Below, in pieces: positions 57,034-64,000 of a DNA stretch of 64,000 nucleotides (its first letter is position 1; every line of letters starts with the position of its first letter). Where the stretch lies: contig NZ_FOSS01000003.1 of the NCBI RefSeq assembly GCF_900114355.1, positions 555,215 through 619,214 of the forward strand, written 5' to 3'. The stretch comes from Lysobacter sp. cf310 (GTDB lineage: Bacteria > Pseudomonadota > Gammaproteobacteria > Xanthomonadales > Xanthomonadaceae). The translations under genes were made by a program, and so were the position numbers. The notes beneath the pieces were generated by a model, which was not told where the DNA came from, searched no databases, and worked only from the letters and a program-made list of their open reading frames with translations.

Positions 57034-59868
57034 ATGGAAGTAACCGAGAAGCGGCTGCCGCGCAGCCGTCTGACTGCTGCACTTTTGGCGGCTTTGATCG
57101 CGCCCGCCGCCGGCGGTGCGTTCGCCCAGGACGCCGCGCCTGCCCAGCCTCAGCCTGCCAGCGACACGCCGACCGACGTCGACGGCGTCACCGTGGTCGG
57201 TTCGCGCATCAAGCGCGCGCAGATCGAAGGCCCGGCGCCGGTCACCGTCATCAGCCGCGACGACATCGACAAGCAAGGCTTCCAGACGGTCTCCGACATG
57301 CTGTCGTCGCTGACCCAGAACACCACCAACTCGTTCACCGGCGACCTCGCCGTCAACGGGTTCACGCCCAACGCCCAGGTGGTCAACCTGCGCAACCTCG
57401 GCCCGGGTTACACCCTGGTTCTGGTCAACGGCCGTCGCATCGCCGACTACCCGCAGCCCTACAACAGCGACCGTTCCTCGGTGAACGTCGGCGCCATCCC
57501 GTCCTCGATCATCGAGCGCGTGGAAGTTCTGGCCGGCGGCGCGTCCGCCATTTACGGTTCGGACGCGGTCGCGGGCGTGGTCAACATCGTCACCCGCACC
57601 AACTTCGACGGCAACCTGCTGCGCGGCACGGTCGGCACGACCGGCGCGGGCGGCGGCGACAGTGTCAACCTCGAGTACTCGGGCGGCCGCGTCGGCGACA
57701 ACTGGAGCACGACCTACGCGCTGCAGTACAGCTACAACGAGCCGATCTTCGCCTCCCAGCGCGACTTCATGGACGACCTGCGTGACGGTCCGCGCGGCGA
57801 CCGCGTCGGCCCCAGCTTGTCGCTGGTCGCGATCGACCTGCTCAACCGCAACCGCGCCGCCTACTACCCGGGCGACGCCGTCTGCGACCGCTTCGGTTTC
57901 TCGCCCTACCTGTCCGCCACCCGCGGCCAGATCTGCGGTTCCTACGACTCCGTCGCGTCGCGCTCGCTGTCCAACAAGCGCGAAGCCATGTCGGGCTACG
58001 CCTACGGCACCTACGACTTCAGCAATGGCATGCAGGGCTGGGGCAGCCTGATGCTGAACAACTCCGAGTCGACGTCCAGCAGCGGCACCGAGTTCTGGGG
58101 CACCGCCGGCGATCCGTTCCTGCCGGCCAGCTTCTACTTCGATGAAGGTCTGGGCACCTACGTCCAGCTGCAGCGCGTGCTGACACCGAAGGAAGTCGGC
58201 GGCAACACCGCCGTGGTGACCAAGTACAAGGAAAAGAGCTACGACTTCGCCACCGGCCTGCGCGGCGACTTCGGCGACCGTTTCGACTGGGATCTGTCGG
58301 CCTCGTACGGTCGTTACGATTACAAGTCGGACTCGCCGCGCCTGCTGGCCCAGGCCGTGCACGACTACTTCCTCGGCCCGCAGACCATCGACGACTACGG
58401 TTATGCGCACCACACCCTGAACCTGGATCGCTGGCACACGCCGTTGACCCCGGAGCAGTACCGCAGCATGTCGACCCGCGTGGTCAACAAGGGCCACACC
58501 ACGTCGGCGCAGGCGAACTTCGTCATCAGCGGCGATCTGTTCGACATGCCGGCCGGTCCGGTGGGCTTCGCGGGCACGATGGAGTTCGGCCGTCAGACCA
58601 TCGACCTCAAGAGCGATCCGCGCACCGATCCCGCACGTACGCCGGACGCAAACACGCCGTATAACCTGGTCAGCTCGGGCAACATCCAGGGCGAACGCGA
58701 CCGCTACGCGATCGGCGCCGAGTTCCGCGTGCCGCTGCTGGATAACTTGAGCGCCCAGCTGGCCGGCCGTTACGACAAGTACGACGACATCACCCAGGTC
58801 GATGGCGCCTTCACCTACGGCCTGGGCCTGGAGTTCCGTCCGATCGAGCGCCTGTTGCTGCGTGCGAACTACTCCACCAGCTTCCGCGCGCCGGACATGC
58901 CGCTGGTGTTCGCGCAAGGCGTCGCCTCGTTCGCCGGCATCGTCGACTACTACGGCTGCCGCCGTGGCGGAGACACGGTCACCGAGTGCCGTGCCAACAA
59001 CCACCCCAGCCAGTACCAAACGCTGAACCAGACCGTCGGCAACCCCGACCTGCAGGAAGAAAAGGGCAAGTCGCTCACCGCCGGTTTCGTGCTGGATCTG
59101 ATCGAAGGTATGTCGATGTCCGTCGACTACTACAAGATCGTCCTGGACGACCAGGCCACGGGCCTGAGCCTGGACTACATCCTGGAGAACGAGGCCAACT
59201 GCCGTCTCGGCACGCTGCCGGACGGTTCGCCGGTCCCGCAGGGCCAGAACTCGGCGTTCTGCCAGGACATCGTGTCGCGCGTCACCCGTCAGGTCGCCCC
59301 GGGTAACCCGGACGGCCGCGTCGTCAACGTCCGCGCCGGCTACATTAACGCTTCGCGCTCGGAGAACACCGGCATCGACGCGACCTGGCGCTACCGTTTC
59401 GACACGGACCGTTGGGGCAACTTCGACTTCAATCTGGCCTACAGCCTGAGCCTGGGTGAGAAGTATCGGCAGTTCGAGGAAGACGATCTGATCGACTACC
59501 GCGACCGCCTGGACAACGACAACCAGCGCAGCCGCGTGCGCGGCAGCGTGACCTGGGAGAAGGGCGACTGGACGACGACCGTGTTCGGTCAGCGTCTGGG
59601 TTCGGCGCCGAATGCGGCCGAAGCCTCCGGTCGGGATGCGGTGACGGGCGTGTACTACGGCGCGCGCCTGCAGCCGTACATGCTCTACAACCTGTCGATC
59701 GAGAAGAAGTTCGGCGAGAACATGGAAGCCGCGTTCGTCGTCAACAACGTGCTCGACAACACCCACCGCAAGGATCCGAGCAACACGGGCTATCCGTTCT
59801 TCAACCCGTTCATCGGTGCCGACCCGTACGGCCGCGCGTTCTTCCTGCGTCTGTCGTACAAGTTCTGA
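57034..59868 (+). CDS. TonB-dependent outer-membrane receptor 1
   Basis: 944 aa. A signal peptide with a long n-region (MEVTEKRLPRSRLTAALLAALIAP...GGAFA) precedes a plug domain (about 45-190) that starts with VTVVGSRIKRAQIEGPAPVTVISRDDI. The plug continues through VVNLRNLGPGYTLVLVNGRR, VEVLAGGASAIYGSDAVAGVVN and a 22-strand barrel to the canonical terminal Phe (FLRLSYKF). The EGP-linker and size resemble the xanthomonad receptor expansions for peptides, glycans or similar polymers; the ligand is unknown. AGGGGAT precedes the ATG. Ends at a strong terminator. Confidence 0.93.
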   Translation: MEVTEKRLPRSRLTAALLAALIAPAAGGAFAQDAAPAQPQPASDTPTDVDGVTVVGSRIKRAQIEGPAPVTVISRDDIDKQGFQTVSDMLSSLTQNTTNSFTGDLAVNGFTPNAQVVNLRNLGPGYTLVLVNGRRIADYPQPYNSDRSSVNVGAIPSSIIERVEVLAGGASAIYGSDAVAGVVNIVTRTNFDGNLLRGTVGTTGAGGGDSVNLEYSGGRVGDNWSTTYALQYSYNEPIFASQRDFMDDLRDGPRGDRVGPSLSLVAIDLLNRNRAAYYPGDAVCDRFGFSPYLSATRGQICGSYDSVASRSLSNKREAMSGYAYGTYDFSNGMQGWGSLMLNNSESTSSSGTEFWGTAGDPFLPASFYFDEGLGTYVQLQRVLTPKEVGGNTAVVTKYKEKSYDFATGLRGDFGDRFDWDLSASYGRYDYKSDSPRLLAQAVHDYFLGPQTIDDYGYAHHTLNLDRWHTPLTPEQYRSMSTRVVNKGHTTSAQANFVISGDLFDMPAGPVGFAGTMEFGRQTIDLKSDPRTDPARTPDANTPYNLVSSGNIQGERDRYAIGAEFRVPLLDNLSAQLAGRYDKYDDITQVDGAFTYGLGLEFRPIERLLLRANYSTSFRAPDMPLVFAQGVASFAGIVDYYGCRRGGDTVTECRANNHPSQYQTLNQTVGNPDLQEEKGKSLTAGFVLDLIEGMSMSVDYYKIVLDDQATGLSLDYILENEANCRLGTLPDGSPVPQGQNSAFCQDIVSRVTRQVAPGNPDGRVVNVRAGYINASRSENTGIDATWRYRFDTDRWGNFDFNLAYSLSLGEKYRQFEEDDLIDYRDRLDNDNQRSRVRGSVTWEKGDWTTTVFGQRLGSAPNAAEASGRDAVTGVYYGARLQPYMLYNLSIEKKFGENMEAAFVVNNVLDNTHRKDPSNTGYPFFNPFIGADPYGRAFFLRLSYKF

Positions 59869-59888
59869 TCTGTTGCACTCCGCTACAA

Positions 59889-59921
59889 GAAAGGCCCGGC
59901 GCAAGCCGGGCCTTTTTCTTT
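59889..59921 (+). terminator. Rho-independent terminator after receptor 1
   Basis: Stem AAGGCCCGGC / GCCGGGCCTT with a GCAA tetraloop, followed by TTTTCTTTG. Textbook intrinsic terminator 20 nt after the stop codon. Confidence 0.9.
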
Positions 59922-60164
59922 GAAGGTTCGAGTAGTCGCGCCGTACACCCCTGGAGGTATTGCCTGCCTACGCGCGCGGCCATTGCCGTTCGAGCATGGG
60001 AAGACCGCCAGGCCAGTCAATACGCTGGACCCTGCGAAAAACACATTACGAATTGCATCAAACGCCAATATTCAGTGCATTTATCGGAATAAATCCAGTA
60101 AAAACAGATAGTTACAAACCACAGTGAACCTATAAAAAATTTGTGATCGTGTGATGACATCGGC

Positions 60165-60185
60165 GTTAACCGCATGTTAAGTTCG
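60165..60185 (+). promoter_or_regulatory. Shared receptor upstream element, copy 2
   Basis: The second copy of the 21-bp GTTAAC...CATGTTA.GTTCG block, 71 nt before the receptor 2 ATG (73 nt for copy 1). The conservation and constant spacing suggest common control of both receptors. Confidence 0.55.
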
Positions 60186-60256
60186 CCTACAAGGGGACAG
60201 CAACACGCCAAGGTCGGCACACAAGAAACACATCTAGTTCATTTGGGGGACAACCA

Positions 60257-63091
60257 ATGGCAGTTCGCAACGCATCCGGCCTGCAGCGCAGCAGGCTGAC
60301 GGCGGCGCTCATCAGCGCCTTGGTCCTTTCGGTCGCCGGCACGGCGAGCGCACAGGACGCCAACACGCAACCCGCTTCGACCCCGGAAAAAGCCACCGAC
60401 ATCGACGGCGTCGTGGTCACCGGTTCTCGCATCAAGCGCACCGAGATCGAAGGTCCGTCGCCGGTCACGGTGATCACCTCCGCTCAGATCGAGCGCGAAG
60501 GCTTCAACACCGTTTACGACGCGCTCAACACCCTGACCCAGGCTTCGGGTGCGACCCAGAACGAAGTCTTCCAGGGCGGCTTCACCCCGAACGCCAGCGT
60601 GATCAACCTGCGCGGCCTCGGCCCGGGTCGTACCCTGCTGCTGATCAACGGTCGTCGCGCCGCGGACTATCCGCTGCCCTACAACGGCCAGAGCAACTTC
60701 GCGAACTTCGGCAACATCCCGGCCGCCGCCGTGGACCGCATCGAAATCCTGGCCGGCGGCGCTTCGGCGATCTACGGTTCGGACGCGGTCGCGGGCGTAG
60801 TCAACGTCATCCTCAAGACCAACTTCGAAGGCGACCAGCTCAAGGTCCGCGCCAGCACCACCAGCCAGGGCGGCCGCGATATCGGCGACATCCAGTGGAT
60901 CGGTGGCAAGACCGGCGACAACTGGAGCGTCACCTACGCCCTCGAGTACTTCAACAGCGAGCCGCTGTACGGCTATCAGCGCGACTTCATGGATTCGGCG
61001 CTGGACAACCCGCTGCCGCCCGCCTTCGTCGGCATCCAGCCGACTGGCACCATGCGCGTGCGTCGCCGCACCGGCTCCACCGCCGGTTCGTACTTCGCTC
61101 CGCCGGCTGGCGCCTGCGAACAGCTCGGTGACGAGTGGGTTCGCTGGAACTTCCGCTCCGCCTCCGCGGCGGGCGCGATCACCAACCTCGGCCAGGCCTG
61201 CGGCAGCTTCAAGGACGTCGGCTACCAGACCATCAGCAACGGCAACAGCGATCTGTCGGGCTACGCCTACGGCACCTACCAGTTCGACAACGGCATCGAA
61301 GGCTGGGCCAGCCTGCAGGCGTGGAAGTCCAAGGCCAAGTACGGCGCCGGCACCCAGTTCTGGGGCGGCCGCACCGTCGGCGCACTGTGGTTCGACCAAG
61401 GCTTCAACCAGCTGGTCGACGCGCAGCGCGTGTTCACCCCGCAGGAAGCCGGCGGCATCAAGAACCTGCTGGCCGAGAACGACGAGCGCTCGTACGACTT
61501 CGCGTTCGGCTTCCGCGGCACCTTCGGCGAGAAGTGGGACTGGGATCTGACCCTGTCGCGCGCCGAGTACAACATCAAGGTCGACCGTCCGCGTCTGCTC
61601 TCCACCGCGGTCAACGATTGGTTCCTGGGTCCGCAGCTGGGCACGCGCGTCGTCGGCGGCGTGACCTACCCGGTCTACAACCTCAACCAGTCGCGCTACT
61701 ACCGTGCGTTGACCCCGGAACAGTTCGCGGCCCTCAACACCACGGTCCGCACCGACGCCGAGTCCTACGTCAACCAGGGCAACTTCGTGGTGTCGGGCGA
61801 CCTGTTCAACCTGCCGGCCGGCCCGCTGGGCTTCGCCGCGGTGTTGGAAGCGTCGCAGCAGGAGTACAAGCTCACCGCCGATCCGCGCATCCTGCCCGAT
61901 TACACCGGCGCCGACCGTCCGTACAACCTGACGGGTACTGGCGGCGGCGGCGAGCGTAGCCGCTACGCCCTGGGCGTCGAGTTCTCGGTGCCGATCTTCG
62001 ACTCGTTGAAGGCCAGCTTCGCCGGTCGTTTCGACAAGTACGACGACGTCACCTCGGTGGACGACGCCAAGACCTGGAACGCCGGCCTCGAATGGCGTCC
62101 GCTGGACAACCTGATGTTCCGCGGTTCGTACTCGACCAGCTTCCGCGCCCCCGACATGCACTACGTGTTCGCCGAGCGCAGCGGTTCGTTCAGCGCCATC
62201 TTCGATACCCGTCGCTGCTTGCAGGATGGCGGCAGCGCCTCCAGCGGCTGCACCGGCACGCCCTACAACTACACCGCGTTCGGCGTCCGTCAGGGTACCC
62301 GCGACCTCGAAGAGGAAACCGGCAAGTCCTGGACCGCCGGTCTGGTGTGGGACATCTTCGAAGGCATGTCGTTCACGGCCGACTACTACAACATCGAGAT
62401 CGAAGACGGCGTCTCCGACATCACCTCGGCCTACATCCTCGACGGCGAAGCCGGCTGCGCCACGGGTCTGACCCGTAACCGCACGCCGTTCACCCTGGGC
62501 GCTCCGGGCTCCGCGTTCTGTAACGACATGCTCTCGCGCGTGTCGCGTCTGAGCGCGCCGGGCACCCCGAACGACGGCCAGATCACGGAAATCCGCCGTG
62601 GCCCGATCAATCGCGCGGTTCAGAGCGTGACCGGCATCGACGCCACCCTGGATTACCGTTTCGACACCGACCGTCTGGGCGACTACCGCTTCCAGCTGGC
62701 CTACTCGCACACGCTGGAGCAGAAGACCGCCCAGTTCAAGGGCGACCCGGTGCTGGATTACCGCGACGACCTGACCAACTTCGACTTCCGCAGCCGCATC
62801 CGTGCGACCGCGACCTGGGAGCGCGACGATTGGCAGGCGGCGGTGTTCATGCTGCGCTACGGCAGCCTGCCGAACTGGCAGGAAACCGGCCGTATCGCGC
62901 CTTACTTCATCTGGAACACCAGCGTGGGTAAGAACATCACCGAGAACGCCAAGCTGGTCCTGTACGTGAACAACGTCTTCGACAAGACCCATCCGCGCGA
63001 CGACGGCTTCAACAGCTATCCTTACTTCTGGCGTGCGTACAGCCCGATCGGCCGCGAAGTGGCCTTCGAGTTCCAGTACAGCTTCAAGTAA
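60257..63091 (+). CDS. TonB-dependent outer-membrane receptor 2
   Basis: 944 aa, exactly the length of receptor 1. The signal peptide runs through QRSRLTAALISALVLSVAGTASAQ. The plug has VVTGSRIKRTEIEGPSPVTVIT, VINLRGLGPGRTLLLINGRR and VDRIEILAGGASAIYGSDAVAGVVN; the barrel contains FRGSYSTSFRAPDM and TWERDDWQAAVF. The last residues are EFQYSFK, so a Lys follows the usual terminal Phe. Barrel loops differ from receptor 1, which suggests different ligands after an old duplication. GGGGGA precedes the ATG. Confidence 0.93.
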   Translation: MAVRNASGLQRSRLTAALISALVLSVAGTASAQDANTQPASTPEKATDIDGVVVTGSRIKRTEIEGPSPVTVITSAQIEREGFNTVYDALNTLTQASGATQNEVFQGGFTPNASVINLRGLGPGRTLLLINGRRAADYPLPYNGQSNFANFGNIPAAAVDRIEILAGGASAIYGSDAVAGVVNVILKTNFEGDQLKVRASTTSQGGRDIGDIQWIGGKTGDNWSVTYALEYFNSEPLYGYQRDFMDSALDNPLPPAFVGIQPTGTMRVRRRTGSTAGSYFAPPAGACEQLGDEWVRWNFRSASAAGAITNLGQACGSFKDVGYQTISNGNSDLSGYAYGTYQFDNGIEGWASLQAWKSKAKYGAGTQFWGGRTVGALWFDQGFNQLVDAQRVFTPQEAGGIKNLLAENDERSYDFAFGFRGTFGEKWDWDLTLSRAEYNIKVDRPRLLSTAVNDWFLGPQLGTRVVGGVTYPVYNLNQSRYYRALTPEQFAALNTTVRTDAESYVNQGNFVVSGDLFNLPAGPLGFAAVLEASQQEYKLTADPRILPDYTGADRPYNLTGTGGGGERSRYALGVEFSVPIFDSLKASFAGRFDKYDDVTSVDDAKTWNAGLEWRPLDNLMFRGSYSTSFRAPDMHYVFAERSGSFSAIFDTRRCLQDGGSASSGCTGTPYNYTAFGVRQGTRDLEEETGKSWTAGLVWDIFEGMSFTADYYNIEIEDGVSDITSAYILDGEAGCATGLTRNRTPFTLGAPGSAFCNDMLSRVSRLSAPGTPNDGQITEIRRGPINRAVQSVTGIDATLDYRFDTDRLGDYRFQLAYSHTLEQKTAQFKGDPVLDYRDDLTNFDFRSRIRATATWERDDWQAAVFMLRYGSLPNWQETGRIAPYFIWNTSVGKNITENAKLVLYVNNVFDKTHPRDDGFNSYPYFWRAYSPIGREVAFEFQYSFK

Positions 63092-63111
63092 GCGACTGCT
63101 GCATTGTCCCC

Positions 63112-63142
63112 AGAAGCCCGGCGCAAGCCGGGCTTCTTTTTT
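63112..63142 (+). terminator. Rho-independent terminator after receptor 2
   Basis: Stem AGAAGCCCGGC / GCCGGGCTTCT with a GCAA loop and a following T-run, 20 nt after the stop. It is nearly the same hairpin as the one after receptor 1 (shared GCCCGGCGCAAGCCGGGC core), supporting a tandem duplication that included the 3' end. Confidence 0.92.
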
Positions 63143-63256
63143 GTCCGGTCGCGGCCTTTGGGGGCCCGCTTCCATACGCCGACGGATGCGGTATAAAGAA
63201 GGTCAGCCGCGGGGCTGCCGCGCGGCCAGAACCATGCCTATCCCTGGGAGGGGAAC

Positions 63257-63691
63257 ATGCGTACCAAACTGCTTGCATTGCTCCTGCTGGCGCTGCCGAT
63301 GGCGGCGTTCGCGCAGAACACGCCGGTCGGACACTGGGTCACGATCGACGACAAGACCCAGAAGCCCAAGTCGGTGGTCGAAATCTACGAAGCGAAGGAC
63401 GGCAGCCTCGCCGGCCGCGTCACCAAGGTGCTGCAGTCCGACCGCGGCCCCAACCCGGTCTGCGACAAGTGCTCGGGCGACCGCAAGAACAAGCCGGTCG
63501 AAGGCATGGTCATCCTGTGGAGCGTGCGCAAGCATGGCGACACCTGGGAAGACGGCAAGATCCTCGATCCGGCCAGCGGCAAGATCTATTCGGTCAAGGT
63601 CACGCCGGTCGACGGCGGCAAGAAGCTGGACGTGCGCGGCTTCATGGGCTTCTCGCTGCTGGGCCGTACCCAGACCTGGGTCCGTCAGTAA
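63257..63691 (+). CDS. Secreted DUF2147 protein
   Basis: 144 aa with a signal peptide (MRTKLLALLLLALPMAAFA, cleaved before QNTP) and GGGAGGGG as ribosome site. The mature part is the DUF2147 beta-barrel pattern: VGHWVTIDDKTQKPKSVVEIYEAKDGSLAGRVTKV, a CDKCSGDRKNKPVEGMVILW centre with a CxxC pair, and ASGKIYSVKVTPVDGGKKLDVRGFMGFSLLGRTQTWVR. Periplasmic; function not established. Confidence 0.9.
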   Translation: MRTKLLALLLLALPMAAFAQNTPVGHWVTIDDKTQKPKSVVEIYEAKDGSLAGRVTKVLQSDRGPNPVCDKCSGDRKNKPVEGMVILWSVRKHGDTWEDGKILDPASGKIYSVKVTPVDGGKKLDVRGFMGFSLLGRTQTWVRQ

Positions 63692-63717
63692 GCGTCAACC
63701 CCGTCATTGCGGTATCG

Positions 63718-63748
63718 ACGACCCGGCCTAGGCCGGGTCGTTTCGTTT
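63718..63748 (+). terminator. Terminator after the DUF2147 gene
   Basis: Perfect 11-bp stem ACGACCCGGCC / GGCCGGGTCGT around TA, followed by TTCGTTT, 27 nt after the stop codon. Confidence 0.85.
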
Positions 63749-63832
63749 GGGGCGCCGGAGGACGATCGCGAAGGGGCCGGGACCACCGCGCCTGCGGAGG
63801 CGGGCCGCACGGGACCTGCAGCGGCCGCGTGC

Positions 63833-63838
63833 CATAAT
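63833..63838 (+). promoter_or_regulatory. Candidate -10 box for metG
   Basis: CATAAT, 28 nt upstream of the metG ATG in GC-rich sequence and after the previous gene's terminator. No convincing -35. Confidence 0.35.
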
Positions 63839-63865
63839 TCCCGACCTCCCACCGCAACGCCGCCC

Positions 63866-64000
63866 ATGTCCCGCGAGTTCGTCGTTACCTGCGCCCTGCC
63901 CTACGCCAACGGGCACCTGCACCTAGGCCACCTGGTCGGTTACACCCAGGCCGATATCTGGTGCCGCGCGCAACGCATGTCGGGCCATCGGGCCTGGTAC
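63866..64000 (+). CDS. metG: Methionyl-tRNA synthetase, N-terminal part (cut by window edge)
   Basis: The first 45 codons of a class I aminoacyl-tRNA synthetase. [31 protein letters not shown] includes the HIGH-type motif HLHLGH at residues 17-22 and matches MetG. It charges tRNA-Met in the cytosol. The gene continues beyond the window. Confidence 0.93.
   Translation, partial: MSREFVVTCALPYANGHLHLGHLVGYTQADIWCRAQRMSGHRAWY

Larger units (their letters stand above)
59869..60256. other. Gap between the two receptor genes
   Basis: 388 bp. It starts with the receptor 1 terminator and ends with the receptor 2 upstream element at 60165-60185. Between them are an A/T-rich stretch and a TATAAA at 60131-60136, 34 nt before the element; receptor 1 has its CATAAT 36 nt before its own copy. 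No gene is seen. Confidence 0.6.

Noticed and set aside
56941-63175. Very long open frames (987 and 978 codons) antisense to both TonB receptors
   Set aside because: They mirror the receptor frames, show repetitive Val/Ala/Arg/Asp composition typical of the complementary frame in high-GC DNA, and have no domains, signals or ribosome sites.

Overview
The window is about 64 kb of a high-GC gammaproteobacterial chromosome. Gene order (tpiA-secG-tRNA-Leu-nuoA..G; asd-fimV-truA-trpF-trpI/trpBA-accD; prmB-aroC) and protein content point to Xanthomonadaceae, most likely Lysobacter or a close relative. The genus is inferred from synteny and family content, not from a database match. Both ends are cut inside genes: nuoG on the left (minus strand) and metG on the right (plus strand).

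Layout. 1-6.2 kb: respiratory complex I genes nuoA-G (minus), tRNA-Leu(GAG) and secG. 6.2-12 kb: tpiA, a short-chain dehydrogenase overlapping a family-6 type DNA glycosylase, a 2OG-Fe(II) oxygenase, glmM and accD. 11.9-23.8 kb: a housekeeping biosynthetic block with trpA, trpB, divergent trpI, trpF, truA, fimV, asd, a 2-hydroxyacid dehydrogenase, aroC, a SAM methyltransferase and prmB.

24.4-35.4 kb is accessory and is the most interesting part. It holds three paralogous secreted DUF4189 proteins with an invariant eight-cysteine pattern, followed (all minus) by a VirB6-like channel protein and a VirB5-like pilus protein, with no other type IV secretion genes in view. After a SCO1-psd pair and a HAF-repeat protein comes what I read as an antibacterial type IV effector carrying a C-terminal XVIPCD secretion domain, preceded by a lipoprotein that fits its immunity protein. 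Together these look like an outlying module of a Xanthomonadales bacteria-killing T4SS whose core must be elsewhere.

35.4-45.3 kb: an operon of a LysM lytic transglycosylase, an M50-type membrane metalloprotease and a YhhN/TMEM86 lysoplasmalogenase; a HerA-like ATPase; an NlpE-like lipoprotein; greB; an MgtC/DUF4010 membrane protein; rimO. 45.3-53.7 kb: a nearly complete 5-oxoproline salvage locus (pxpB, pxpC, pxpA, DUF969 and DUF979 membrane proteins, and pcp), headed by a dienelactone hydrolase and a HIT protein and interrupted by a DUF885 peptidase, a small membrane protein and a paired REP element. Pcp would release pyroglutamate and PxpABC would open it to glutamate.

53.7-64 kb: palindromic repeat, small secreted protein, RDD protein, dcd, apbC, then two tandem TonB-dependent receptors of exactly equal length (944 aa), each preceded by the same 21-bp upstream element and followed by a strong terminator, a DUF2147 protein and the start of metG.
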